Notes under the pieces: model-generated | What the model was told of the DNA's origin: nothing | Database searches by the model: none | The model's input: only the letters and a program-made list of their open reading frames with translations | DNA from: Paenibacillus pasadenensis | GTDB lineage: Bacteria; Bacillota; Bacilli; Paenibacillales; Paenibacillaceae | Length of the DNA: 64,000 nt | Assembly: GCF_023715725.1 (NCBI RefSeq) | Contig: NZ_JAMBOT010000012.1 | Coordinates: 41,827 to 105,826 of the forward strand | Direction: 5' to 3' | Part shown: positions 24,744 through 32,975 of the stretch, piece by piece | Numbering within the stretch: position 1 is the first letter of the stretch | Layout: every line of letters starts with the position of its first letter | Made by a program: the position numbers and the translations under genes

Positions 24744-26558
24744 ATGCAGGTTAGCATTCAGACTCGATTGTTACTCAGCTTTACATTGCTAAGTTCGGTC
24801 TTGGTTGCAAGCAGCAGTTATCTATACTACAAACAAACATCGAAAGATCTTATGATCCAAATAGAAGAGACCAATCGGCAGCAGTTATTTCGATACCAAG
24901 AGACGCTGGATAATATGATTGAAGACATGGACCGGATTTCCGCACAGGTGATTTACAGCTCTGAAATTAAGAATTATTTATTGGAGCAAGCCAATGAAGA
25001 CTCTTCTTCGTTCCAGAGCTTCGCGGAGCGGAAAAAGTACGAATCCATGCTTGCATTATTTAATGGTCCTTGGTTCATTGCAGCGCAAATTAATTTAATT
25101 AACATGGACGGCTTCTTCCTGACTTACGGACAAAATATGAATACCGTTACCGATGAGAAGCAGCGTATACAGCAAGCACACTGGTTAAAAGAAGCGTTTA
25201 AATTAGAGGGGGACAAACTCTTGGTTCCTCCCCATCCAAGCGAATGGCAGGAGAACCATCCGATCTATTTTTCATTAACTCGAAGCTTTAATTTTCCAGC
25301 CGCTTTTCCACCAACAGCAGTCGAAGTTCAACAGTCTTACGAACTTCTCGCTCAATCCATAGAAATCGGCCGCAATGCGACGTCGAGGGCAAGTGTCTAC
25401 ATCATTAACGACGAGGGAGAAGTGTTTTATCCGTATAGTCAGGAAAAAGCCGCTCCCCCTACGATTCCTAGATGGACAGAAGGCGTGTTAGAAATCAAAC
25501 GGGCCGATGGGAGCGACACAGATATCTGGAGCCAGGTTCGATCTGAATTTAGCGGATTAACGATTCTCATTCAGCAGCCGAAGTCGGAAATTATGCAGCC
25601 AATCGTTCAATTAAGACAAATCACTTTCATTCTGGCAATCGTTGGCGAGATTGCATCATTCCTCATTGCCTACGTGTTATCAGCGGGTATTGCATCTCCA
25701 ATACGGTATTTACAGAGGCAGTTCGAGAAGATAACAATTGACAGCATCTCCATTTCGAAAGTCAAAAAACTGCAGAAAACTAAGGAAATCGCCTCATTAT
25801 ATGCAACTTTCGAGGAAATGAGGGCTCGACTTAATCACTCCTTGAACGAGGTAATCCAATTTCAACAAAGAGAGAGTTTAGCTCATTTGCAAGCTATGTA
25901 TGCCCAGATGAATCCTCACTTCTTATTTAATACCTTGAATGCCATGGCTTCCTACGCAGACGAATCGGGGTTCCCTGAATACGCACGCATTTCCCAGCAA
26001 CTCAGTGGGATGCTTCGTTATTCGACCAACTCTATGACGAGAGTTATAACGCTAAAGCAGGAATCCCAATATACAATTCAGTATTTGGAGCTCATGCGTT
26101 TTAGATATGAAGATCAATTTAAATTCTCGGTCGAAATCGATCCTCATCTGGAGGATGAGCCTGTTCCCAAGTTTTTGTTGCAGCCCCTTGTGGAAAATTC
26201 TTTCGCTCATGGCTTTCAGTCCGTTCGACCACCTTGGCACATAGAAGTATCGGCTAAGCAAGTTGAAGCATCCTTATCGTGGGAAATCCGCCTCCAAGAT
26301 AACGGATCCGGATTTACAGCAGATGCATTTGCCGAGACGCAATCCCTAATTCAAGAATTGAACAATGGACAGTTACGGGACCTGCTCACCTTATCCAATC
26401 AAGAGCTCGGTCATCTGGGCATTGTCAATACACTAACCCGTTGCCGATTATTCTGGAATGAAGACGTCCGTTTCTACCTTAGACAACGAGAGCCGGGCAT
26501 GGAATTTGTCATTCAGATAAGGAAGGAGCAAAGATATGTTCCGAGTGATTCTCGTTGA
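24744..26558 (+). CDS. Sensor histidine kinase, YesM type
   Basis: 604 residues, ATG 24744 after GGGAGGAAAA. Membrane segment about 8-28, an outer sensor domain of about 260 residues (dCache-like), second segment about 293-312, HAMP linker, then the His_kinase domain: QMNPHFLFNTLNAM with the phosphorylated His near 392, and the N-box LVENSFAHG near 483 with GSGF further on. Divergent from the importer operon and overlapping the response regulator gene by 23 bases. Kinases of this type in Paenibacillus sit beside sugar importers and sense the sugar, directly or through the binding protein. Confidence 0.9.
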   Translation: MQVSIQTRLLLSFTLLSSVLVASSSYLYYKQTSKDLMIQIEETNRQQLFRYQETLDNMIEDMDRISAQVIYSSEIKNYLLEQANEDSSSFQSFAERKKYESMLALFNGPWFIAAQINLINMDGFFLTYGQNMNTVTDEKQRIQQAHWLKEAFKLEGDKLLVPPHPSEWQENHPIYFSLTRSFNFPAAFPPTAVEVQQSYELLAQSIEIGRNATSRASVYIINDEGEVFYPYSQEKAAPPTIPRWTEGVLEIKRADGSDTDIWSQVRSEFSGLTILIQQPKSEIMQPIVQLRQITFILAIVGEIASFLIAYVLSAGIASPIRYLQRQFEKITIDSISISKVKKLQKTKEIASLYATFEEMRARLNHSLNEVIQFQQRESLAHLQAMYAQMNPHFLFNTLNAMASYADESGFPEYARISQQLSGMLRYSTNSMTRVITLKQESQYTIQYLELMRFRYEDQFKFSVEIDPHLEDEPVPKFLLQPLVENSFAHGFQSVRPPWHIEVSAKQVEASLSWEIRLQDNGSGFTADAFAETQSLIQELNNGQLRDLLTLSNQELGHLGIVNTLTRCRLFWNEDVRFYLRQREPGMEFVIQIRKEQRYVPSDSR

Positions 26559-28053
26559 AGACGAACCTCGAATTCTTAGGCATCTTCGTGAGAAGATCAG
26601 TAACTTGAGCCACGACTTTAAAGTCGTCGGTGTTTACAATAATGGAGAAGATGCCCTCGTCGAACTGAATTGGACGCAACCGCATGCCATCATTACAGAC
26701 ATCTGCATGCCAGTAATGAATGGCATTCAATTAATAGGGAAAATGAGAGAGCAACTGCCCAGTGTTCAATGTGCCATTCTTAGCGGCCATGACAACTTTT
26801 CGTACTTACGGGAAGCTATTAAACTCGGAATTACGGACTACCTGCTCAAACCTGTAACGGACGCAGACATTATGGAATTGTTGAATAAAATGAAAAATAA
26901 ACTCTCGTACGATATGGAATTGCTTGAACACGAAGTGGCGAAGCGTATTGTTGAGGCGGCAGATTCGTACAGTACGGAGAGTGAGTGGAGAGGAATTGCT
27001 AAGGAACTATTCTACCAAGCCTACTACGTTATAGTGAGTGCTTGGTCTCCGATGAATAACTTGTCACCTGACCTACTAAAACCTATGATTGCAACGCTGA
27101 CGGAGGGAGAAAAGGCTACCCCGCTATCATCCAGTTCGGGAAACGAGATCACCTATTTGTTCGGTCTTCACACTTGGTCCACTGAACGGCGTACGATTTG
27201 GACCCAAACAATTCAAAAAGTCTCGCATTCAAATTCGGGAGTTACGACAGCAGCCGCTCTTTCTTTGAAAGGCCTTCAGCCCATTCCAGCACTTCTCGCT
27301 GAATGCAAGAAACAATCTCGTGAGAAAAGTCGTTTCGAGGGAAGCGGCTTTTGGGTTTCCGATGATGTTTCAATGGATCTGAATCCTCTGTTTGCAACAC
27401 TTCACCCCCTTTTGTCCCGTCTTGCCCAGTTTGTTGACAAGCAGCAGAAGCAACTATTCTCCAAAGAACTGGATATTTTGTTTCATGAACAAGCCCGTCA
27501 TGCCGCTCTGTCTACTCGAAAAGGCTGGGAATTTCTGCTTATGCACACATCTCATTTACTGCATACCTTACTAAAAGATTCCTTTCAGAGCACTTTTCAG
27601 AATAAGCAGGCTATGGAGACCGAAATCTATGAAGAGGTTTGGAGATCGCGAACCATCTCTGATTTACACACCAATGTCACCGAAATTTGGGGTTCCTATT
27701 TTTTTCGCTCGGAACAAGATCAAACTGTCCAGCGAGACTGGGCTAAAGAAGCTATGCAATATATGCAGCAGCATCATCATGAGAACATTTCGTTAACTAG
27801 TATCGCAGATGCATACCAACTTCATCCAGCGTATTTAAATCGGGTATTCAAGCGTATTTATCAGACCTCGATTCCGGACTACCTAATCAAAATCCGTATG
27901 GACGAGGCTTGTCGATTTTTTCGGGAGCATCCCTTTGTACTTATTAAGGAAGTAGCGCAACATGTAGGTTATACGGATCCCTTTTACTTCAGCAAAGTCT
28001 TCAAACAATATACAGGATACAGCCCAACAGAATACAAAAATAGTATAGATTAA
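26536..28053 (+). CDS. Response regulator with AraC-type DNA-binding domain, YesN type
   Basis: 505 residues, ATG 26536 with GAAGGAG inside the kinase end. REC domain at the amino end (VEDEPRI; phospho-acceptor Asp about 55 in IITDICMP; Lys in LLKPV). A middle region of about 250 residues of unknown fold is usual for this type. The carboxyl 100 residues hold two helix-turn-helix units (SLTSIADAYQLHPAYLNRVFK and the closing VGYTDPFYFSKVFKQYTGYSP pieces). AraC dimers bind two direct half-sites about two helical turns apart, just what is seen at 21399-21436 and 24655-24692, so these are its likely targets. Confidence 0.9.
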   Translation: MFRVILVEDEPRILRHLREKISNLSHDFKVVGVYNNGEDALVELNWTQPHAIITDICMPVMNGIQLIGKMREQLPSVQCAILSGHDNFSYLREAIKLGITDYLLKPVTDADIMELLNKMKNKLSYDMELLEHEVAKRIVEAADSYSTESEWRGIAKELFYQAYYVIVSAWSPMNNLSPDLLKPMIATLTEGEKATPLSSSSGNEITYLFGLHTWSTERRTIWTQTIQKVSHSNSGVTTAAALSLKGLQPIPALLAECKKQSREKSRFEGSGFWVSDDVSMDLNPLFATLHPLLSRLAQFVDKQQKQLFSKELDILFHEQARHAALSTRKGWEFLLMHTSHLLHTLLKDSFQSTFQNKQAMETEIYEEVWRSRTISDLHTNVTEIWGSYFFRSEQDQTVQRDWAKEAMQYMQQHHHENISLTSIADAYQLHPAYLNRVFKRIYQTSIPDYLIKIRMDEACRFFREHPFVLIKEVAQHVGYTDPFYFSKVFKQYTGYSPTEYKNSID

Positions 28054-28110
28054 ATTAGATCTCATATGAGGTAATAATCGATCACTTACTTAAGGAGGAC
28101 TATAACAAAA

Positions 28111-28163
28111 CAAAAAGACTGGAAATGGTTTGATAAATCGATAACCTAGTTCCAGTCTTTTTT
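28111..28163. terminator. Terminator between the response regulator and RNA methyltransferase genes
   Basis: AAAAAGACTGGAA pairs with TTCCAGTCTTTTT around a long loop that contains an inner GGTT/AACC pairing. Convergent genes on both sides, so it can act in both directions. The outer stem copies that at 17450-17502. Confidence 0.75.
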
Positions 28164-28189
28164 GAATTTGAGAACGGTTTGTGAGCAGG

Positions 28190-28999
28190 TTACGTTGTTG
28201 CAAACTCCCGCTGCCTCAATGCCTCATACAGCACAACCGTTGCCGCCATCGCCACATTCAGCGACTCAGTGCGGCCCTTCATCGGAATGATGACTCCGTA
28301 GTCAAGCTGCTGCAGTGAAGTCTCGGACAGTCCGTCCGCCTCGTTGCCGAGCAGCAGCCAGAGCGGTCCGGTAAAGTCGCATTCGTAGCAGTTCCGCGCT
28401 GCCTGCAGGCTTGTGCCCGCAATCGCCATGCCCTTGGCGCGCGCCTCCGGCAGCAGCTCGGCCAAGTCGCCTTCCACGACGGGAAGATGAAAGAGAGAGC
28501 CCATCGTTGAGCGGACTGTTTTGGGATTGTACAAGTCCACACAACCTTTGCCAAGCACTACGGCGTCCGCTCCAGCGGCATCTGCGCTGCGGATAATCGT
28601 TCCGGCGTTGCCCGGGTCGCGTACGCCGTCCAGCACGACGACAAGGCCTTTTTCGCGAAATAGCGCCGTATGGTCTGCGACTGGCTTGTCAACTACGCCG
28701 AACACTGGCGGCGGCGAGTCTGTGCCGGTGCATTTCGCAATAACAGAGCGAGCCGCAGCTACTAGCTCAACCCCGGCGCCATGGAGGCGCAGCGGCTCCA
28801 GCAGCTCGGCGGGCAGCCCCCGCTCTGCATCGTACACGATGGTGCGTACCGCAGCCCCGCATTCAAGCGCTTCAACCAGCATATGTATGCCTTCGGCCAA
28901 AAACTGCCCCGTGCGGTTCCGGTGTTTCGTCTCCAGCAGCGAGGCCCAAGCCTTCACCCGGGAATTGCCTGTTGAAGTTAAAACCAGCTCCGCCGTCAT
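28190..28999 (-). CDS. SpoU/TrmH family RNA 2'-O-methyltransferase
   Basis: 269 residues, ATG 28999 after GGAAGTG, overlapping the ktrA stop by 4 bases. An amino-terminal RNA-binding subdomain (about 1-100) and a SPOUT trefoil-knot domain: VLDGVRDPGNAGTIIRSADAAG (motif 1, here in 22-residue region around 118-140), LGNEADGLSE (motif 2) and IPMKGRTESLNVAMA (motif 3, SAM-binding knot). This is the order of YsgA/RlmB-type enzymes that methylate ribose in rRNA or tRNA. Target nucleotide cannot be read from sequence. In B. subtilis ysgA lies near sspI, as here. Confidence 0.88.
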   Translation of the reverse strand: MTAELVLTSTGNSRVKAWASLLETKHRNRTGQFLAEGIHMLVEALECGAAVRTIVYDAERGLPAELLEPLRLHGAGVELVAAARSVIAKCTGTDSPPPVFGVVDKPVADHTALFREKGLVVVLDGVRDPGNAGTIIRSADAAGADAVVLGKGCVDLYNPKTVRSTMGSLFHLPVVEGDLAELLPEARAKGMAIAGTSLQAARNCYECDFTGPLWLLLGNEADGLSETSLQQLDYGVIIPMKGRTESLNVAMAATVVLYEALRQREFATT

Positions 29000-29679
29000 C
29001 GGTTTTTCACTTCCCGCTCCACCGCATAGGCGACCTCAAGACTCAGCAAATCCTTATTTGCACCTACGATGACCAGAATGTCCTCCGGTTTAATCACATG
29101 ATCCGCCATCGGGGTAATGTCCATTTTGCCGTTATTTTTAATGCCCAGCACGTTGCAGCGATGCCGGGACCGGATATCCAGCTGCTTGAGCGTGCGACCG
29201 ATCATTGCGTCGGGCGCTTGGATTTCAATGATGCCGTGATCCGGCGAAAGCTCGATAAAATCCAGCACGCTTGGCGAAATCAGATGATGCGCAACGCGAA
29301 GTCCCATATCCCGCTCGGGGTACACAACGCGGTCGGCTCCGATTTTGCCCAGTACCTTGCCGTGCAGCTCGTTCTGCGCTTTGACAATCAAATATGGCAC
29401 GCCTAAATCCTTGAGAATCAGTGTTGTTAAAATGCTCGCCTGGATGTCTTCCCCAATGGCGACAACTACAACGTCAAAATTGCGCATTCCGATTGCGCGC
29501 AGCGCTTCCTCATCGGTCGTATCGGCCGATACCGCATGAGTAACGATGGACGCGACCTCCTGAATGCGGTCCTCATCGCTGTCTACCGCCAGCACCTCAA
29601 AGCCCATTTCTGACAGCGCCTGGGCTACACTGGAGCCGAACCGGCCCATGCCGATGACGGCAAACTGCTTTTTGCGCAT
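28996..29679 (-). CDS. ktrA: KtrA-type potassium channel regulatory subunit (RCK: TrkA-N, TrkA-C)
   Basis: 227 residues from ATG 29679; upstream in-frame codons lie above the transcription start. RCK_N domain with the Rossmann motif VIGMGRFGSSVA at residues 8-19 and the acidic end of strand 2 (AVDSDEDR), then a TrkA-C domain (about 140-225; APDAMIGRTLKQLDI, VIKPEDILVIVG). It forms an octameric ring on the membrane side of the KtrB channel and gates potassium uptake on ATP/ADP and c-di-AMP binding in B. subtilis. No ktrB gene is adjacent, as with B. subtilis KtrC-like orphan subunits, so KtrA versus KtrC is open. Confidence 0.85.
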   Translation of the reverse strand: MRKKQFAVIGMGRFGSSVAQALSEMGFEVLAVDSDEDRIQEVASIVTHAVSADTTDEEALRAIGMRNFDVVVVAIGEDIQASILTTLILKDLGVPYLIVKAQNELHGKVLGKIGADRVVYPERDMGLRVAHHLISPSVLDFIELSPDHGIIEIQAPDAMIGRTLKQLDIRSRHRCNVLGIKNNGKMDITPMADHVIKPEDILVIVGANKDLLSLEVAYAVEREVKNR

Positions 29680-29719
29680 GCTCCACCATTCCGCCTTTCC
29701 ACTCCCGCTTGTAACGAAC

Positions 29720-29728
29720 ATTATACCA
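29720..29728 (-). promoter_or_regulatory. Extended -10 promoter of ktrA
   Basis: Minus strand TGGTATAAT (29728-29720) with the TGn extension; no good -35. Start near 29713, 34 bases before the ATG. Confidence 0.6.
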
Positions 29729-29748
29729 TAACAAATGGCAGCTTTCCC

Positions 29749-29778
29749 GAATGTCATCCCGACGAAAAGGGCACTCTA
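29749..29778 (+). promoter_or_regulatory. Possible SigG promoter of sspI
   Basis: GAATG (29749-29753), 18-base spacer, CACTCTA (29772-29778), close to the forespore SigG pattern (GnATR, CATnCTA). Forespore expression is known for sspI of B. subtilis. Confidence 0.45.
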
Positions 29779-29810
29779 AACAGAATCATCCAACAGGGGG
29801 AGTGAGCGTA

Positions 29811-30023
29811 TTGAATTCATTTAACCTGAGGCAGGCCATTGCCCAGATCGTTCAGGACAAGTCCCGGGAAGAGCTCGACGAAATCATCCGTGAATCCATT
29901 GATAGTGACGAAAAAGCGCTTCCGGGCCTTGGCGTTCTGTTCGAAATGATCTGGAAAGACAGCGCAGCGGAAGAACAGCAATCGCTTGTGTCAAAGCTGC
30001 ACGGACATCTTCAAAACGCTTGA
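29811..30023 (+). CDS. sspI: Small acid-soluble spore protein SspI
   Basis: 70 residues from TTG 29811 (AGGGGGAG 7-8 bases before); longer frames upstream start above the predicted promoter. The sequence FNLRQAIAQIV ... LPGLGVLFEMIW is the SspI signature. It is a minor, forespore-made spore core protein of Bacilli; it is not of the alpha/beta DNA-binding class. Divergent from ktrA, followed at once by a strong terminator, so it is monocistronic. An alternative GTG at 29802 lies too close to the ribosome site. Confidence 0.9.
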   Translation: MNSFNLRQAIAQIVQDKSREELDEIIRESIDSDEKALPGLGVLFEMIWKDSAAEEQQSLVSKLHGHLQNA

Positions 30024-30054
30024 AGCAGCACAAAACAGCTGAGGCAATTAACGC

Positions 30055-30086
30055 AAAAAGCCAAAGGCCCAGCCTTTGGCTTTTTG
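30055..30086. terminator. Bidirectional terminator between sspI and the oxidoreductase gene
   Basis: AAAAAGCCAAAGG pairs with CCTTTGGCTTTTT around a short CCCAG loop; works on both strands for the convergent genes. Confidence 0.88.
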
Positions 30087-30113
30087 CATGCTTGTGAATT
30101 GCTCCACAATACT

Positions 30114-31304
30114 TCAGCTCTCCGCCAACTCCGCCAGCGACACCCAGCGCCGCTCTGCAATGGACTGCTCAACCGCCTCCAGCACCTCCTGGCATCTGAC
30201 TCCGTCCGCAAAGCTCGGCGAGGGCAGGCGGTCCTCCGCAATGGCGTTCATCAGCTCCAGTACCTCATGCGTAAACGTATGCTCAAATCCGATCGTGTGC
30301 CCAGGCGGCCACCACGCATCCGCATATTCATGGGCGGGGTCCGTGCACAGTATACGCCTGAACCCTTGTACATCGTCGTCGTCTCCGGTGAAGTAAACGC
30401 TCAGCTCGTTCATTCGTTCAAAGTCGAAACGGATGCTCCCTTCGCTTCCGTTGATCTCAAACGTATTCAAACTCCTATGGCCCGGTGCGCATCGCGACGC
30501 CTCAAAGCTTCCAAGAACGCCGCCTTCCAGACGCGCCATAAACACGGCTGCATCGTCTACTGTAACCTGACCGCGCTCTGTACTGGAGTTATCTTTGTTT
30601 CCCGAAAGTTCCCGGGGCAGCGGACGTTCCTTGATGAACGTCTCGCTCATGCCGACCACTTCTTCGAACTCCCCGACGAGATAACGGGCTAAATCAACGA
30701 TGTGCGCTCCCAAATCGCTCTGCGCTCCTGAGCCTGCAATCTCCTTGCGCAGCCGCCAGACGAGAGGAAATTCGGGATCAACGAGCCAATCCTGCAGGAA
30801 ACGAGCCCGGAAATGATAAATCTTGCCTACCCTGCCCTCATCCAACAGTTTTTTAGCCAGACGCACTGCCGGAACGAACCGGTAATTAAAACCGGTCATA
30901 TGCTTCACGCCTGCTTTTTCCGCTGCATGGAGCATCTTTCGGGCATCCTGAAGTGTAACAGCAAGCGGCTTTTCGCACAAAATATGCTTGCCGGATTGAG
31001 CTGCGGCAATAGCAATATCCAGGTGAGAATCGCTCGGAGTATTTATGTCAATGATATCGATATCGTCGCGCTGAACGAGCTTGCGCCAATCTGTTTCGAG
31101 CTCCTGCCAGCCAAACTGCGAACGTGCCAATTCGGTCCCTTCGGGGTCGCGTCCGCATATTACGGCCATTTCCGGCTGCAGGGGCGCCTCGCTGAAAAAC
31201 ATCGGCATCGCCCGGTACGCATTGCTATGCGCCTTGCCCATAAACTTGTAGCCGACCATACCGACGCGAAGTTTGCCTTGCTTTTTCGGGTTAGAAGCTG
31301 ACAT
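30114..31304 (-). CDS. Gfo/Idh/MocA family oxidoreductase
   Basis: 396 residues, ATG 31304 after AGGGAGATC. NAD(P)-binding Rossmann start VGMVGYKFMGKAHSNAY (about 14-30), the family motif CEKPLAV (Lys is catalytic), and DLGAHIVDLARYL with the His/Asp region of the active site. These enzymes oxidise or reduce sugars and cyclitols such as myo-inositol; the sequence does not reveal the substrate. The gene follows the LacI-type regulator by 36 bases in the same direction, so both are probably one operon repressed by that regulator. Confidence 0.88.
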   Translation of the reverse strand: MSASNPKKQGKLRVGMVGYKFMGKAHSNAYRAMPMFFSEAPLQPEMAVICGRDPEGTELARSQFGWQELETDWRKLVQRDDIDIIDINTPSDSHLDIAIAAAQSGKHILCEKPLAVTLQDARKMLHAAEKAGVKHMTGFNYRFVPAVRLAKKLLDEGRVGKIYHFRARFLQDWLVDPEFPLVWRLRKEIAGSGAQSDLGAHIVDLARYLVGEFEEVVGMSETFIKERPLPRELSGNKDNSSTERGQVTVDDAAVFMARLEGGVLGSFEASRCAPGHRSLNTFEINGSEGSIRFDFERMNELSVYFTGDDDDVQGFRRILCTDPAHEYADAWWPPGHTIGFEHTFTHEVLELMNAIAEDRLPSPSFADGVRCQEVLEAVEQSIAERRWVSLAELAES

Positions 31305-31340
31305 TATTCCGATCTCCCTTCATGTATATAGAATGACACA

Positions 31341-32339
31341 TCAGCCGCGCAAGCTGGATTCCCGCACGACGAGCTGTACAGGCAGCTTGGCCGCAGGCGT
31401 TGAATTCACTTTCAGCGCAATCAGCGCCGCCTCCCGGCCGGTCTCGAAAAAAGACGCTGCTATGGAGGTAAGCGCCGGATCGGTCAAACGGGCGCCGTCG
31501 GAGTCGTCAAAACCAGTCAATCCGTAGTCTTGTCCCGCTTCAAACCCACGCTGTTTTAGTCCTTGCAGCAGCCCTATTGCCATTCGGTCATTGGCCGCTG
31601 CAAACGCGTCCGCAATGCCTGAACGCAGCAGACTAGCCGCTTCCTCGGCAAGCGCCAGCCCGCTCGTACGGCTATAGTTGCCTTGCAGCTCCGCGTGGCT
31701 CGTTTTCAGCTCATCCGGCAGCGCATCGCGGAAGCCCTCCAGCCGGTCCAGCGTGTTGGAGAAGTCGCCCGGCCCTTTGACAAAAGCCGGCTTATCCCAG
31801 CCCTGCTCCAGCAAATGAGCACAAGCAAGAAAACTTCCCCGCCGGTGATCCGCCTCGACGGCCCGATGCTCTAGTCCATCCATCCGCTGATTAACAAAGG
31901 CAAAAGGCCTGCCCTCCGCATCCATCTGCAGCAGCTCCTCCCGCTCCTCCGTCACCTCGCGCGCGCCTAACACGATTAAGCCATCGACCTTCTGCTGCCT
32001 GAACAGCAGCTCATAGTTGCCGTTTTCATCCGGCTTGCGATGCAGCAGCAGCAAATTTACTCCATGCTCCTGAGCCGCCTCGCTGATGCCGCCTAACATT
32101 TCATAAAAATAATAAGTGGAGAAGAGCCTTGCTTTGGGCACATAAGGCAAAATAACGCCGAGATTGCCGCTTTTTTTACGGGCTAGCTGGCGCGCCAGCT
32201 CATTCGGCACATAACCGAGCTCCTGCGCTGCCTTCAACACTTTGGAACGGGTGTTTTCCTTGACCGTATCGGAGCCGCTGAACACACGTGATACTGTCGC
32301 TTCAGACACTCCGGCCATTTCTGCTACCAGTTTGCGCAT
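31341..32339 (-). CDS. LacI family transcriptional regulator
   Basis: 332 residues from ATG 32339 (GAGGTGA 5-8 bases before; a GTG at 32348 overlaps the ribosome site). Amino-terminal helix-turn-helix VAEMAGVSEATVSRVFSG, hinge helix NELARQLARKKSG, then a periplasmic-binding-protein-like ligand domain. It probably represses its own operon through the perfect palindrome at 32396-32413, next to its promoter. The effector would be a sugar handled by the downstream oxidoreductase. Confidence 0.9.
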   Translation of the reverse strand: MRKLVAEMAGVSEATVSRVFSGSDTVKENTRSKVLKAAQELGYVPNELARQLARKKSGNLGVILPYVPKARLFSTYYFYEMLGGISEAAQEHGVNLLLLHRKPDENGNYELLFRQQKVDGLIVLGAREVTEEREELLQMDAEGRPFAFVNQRMDGLEHRAVEADHRRGSFLACAHLLEQGWDKPAFVKGPGDFSNTLDRLEGFRDALPDELKTSHAELQGNYSRTSGLALAEEAASLLRSGIADAFAAANDRMAIGLLQGLKQRGFEAGQDYGLTGFDDSDGARLTDPALTSIAASFFETGREAALIALKVNSTPAAKLPVQLVVRESSLRG

Positions 32340-32395
32340 ATTAATCACCTCATTTGCTGTGCCTAATTGCCTTCATTTAAAATCTATAACCGATT

Positions 32396-32413
32396 AATGT
32401 ACGCGCGTACATT
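32396..32413. promoter_or_regulatory. Perfect 18-bp operator palindrome upstream of the LacI gene
   Basis: AATGTACGCGCGTACATT reads the same on both strands and has the central CG of LacI-family sites. It begins at the -10 of the promoter at 32411-32440, so a bound repressor would occlude RNA polymerase. Confidence 0.7.
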
Positions 32414-32440
32414 TTCTCATAGGACATTTTCCTCTGTCAA
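32411..32440 (-). promoter_or_regulatory. Promoter of the LacI-oxidoreductase operon
   Basis: Minus strand -35 TTGACA (32440-32435), 18-base spacer, -10 GAAAAT (32416-32411), overlapped by the operator palindrome. Confidence 0.5.
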
Positions 32441-32506
32441 CCGCTTTCTTCCAATCTCCCATGAACGTTATACTGAATGTATTAAATGGACAAGGGAGCT
32501 GAGAAA

Positions 32507-32881
32507 ATGGGAATTAAGCTGGATCTCGTTGGAATTGTCGTAAAAGAAATGAGGACGTCGCTTAATTTTTACCGCATGCTTGGCCTGGACATTCCTGAGT
32601 CAGAAAATGAAAACACTCATGTTGAGGTGGATCAGGAAGGCGTCCGTCTTGCATTTGATATCCAAGAGACGATGGTTCAGGTGTACGGAGATTGGGTAGA
32701 GCCGACGGGGCACCGCATCGAGCTTGCTTTTAAATGCTCCAGCTCTGAGGACGTAGACGCCGTTTATGCAAAGCTAGCCGAGCATGGATATGGGCTGCGC
32801 GAGCCGTGGGATGCGTTCTGGGGACAGCGGTACGCCATTGTGCAGGATCCGGACGGCAACAGCATCAGTCTGTTCGCTTAA
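32507..32881 (+). CDS. VOC (glyoxalase/bleomycin resistance) family protein
   Basis: 124 residues from ATG 32507 (AAGGGAG 7-8 bases before); ATG 32486 lacks a ribosome site. Two beta-alpha-beta-beta-beta modules: DLVGIVVKEMRTSLNFYRMLG opens the first and EPWDAFWGQRYAIVQDPDGNSI ends the second, both classic for VOC proteins. The possible metal ligands are not the full glyoxalase I set, so a different substrate or a binding role is likely. Single gene with its own terminator. Confidence 0.85.
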   Translation: MGIKLDLVGIVVKEMRTSLNFYRMLGLDIPESENENTHVEVDQEGVRLAFDIQETMVQVYGDWVEPTGHRIELAFKCSSSEDVDAVYAKLAEHGYGLREPWDAFWGQRYAIVQDPDGNSISLFA

Positions 32882-32913
32882 CCGTGGAAAGGCTTCATTA
32901 ACTTCACCAGCAG

Positions 32914-32951
32914 TAAAAGCCAGCCGGTCGAGACCGGCTGGCTTTGTTTTA
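32914..32951. terminator. Terminator between VOC and prfC genes
   Basis: AAAGCCAGCCGGTC pairs with GACCGGCTGGCTTT, followed by GTTTTATTT on the plus strand; convergent genes on both sides. Confidence 0.85.
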
Positions 32952-32975
32952 TTTCATCCAGCTTCAGTAAACCAC

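Noticed and set aside
17450..28163. Insertion sequence or integrative element
   Set aside because: No transposase, integrase, target duplication or attachment site; the matching hairpins at the edges are better explained as terminators.
28411..29072. Plus-strand frames of 61-183 codons
   Set aside because: Antisense to the GC-rich RNA methyltransferase gene; composition follows the opposite strand's codon pattern.
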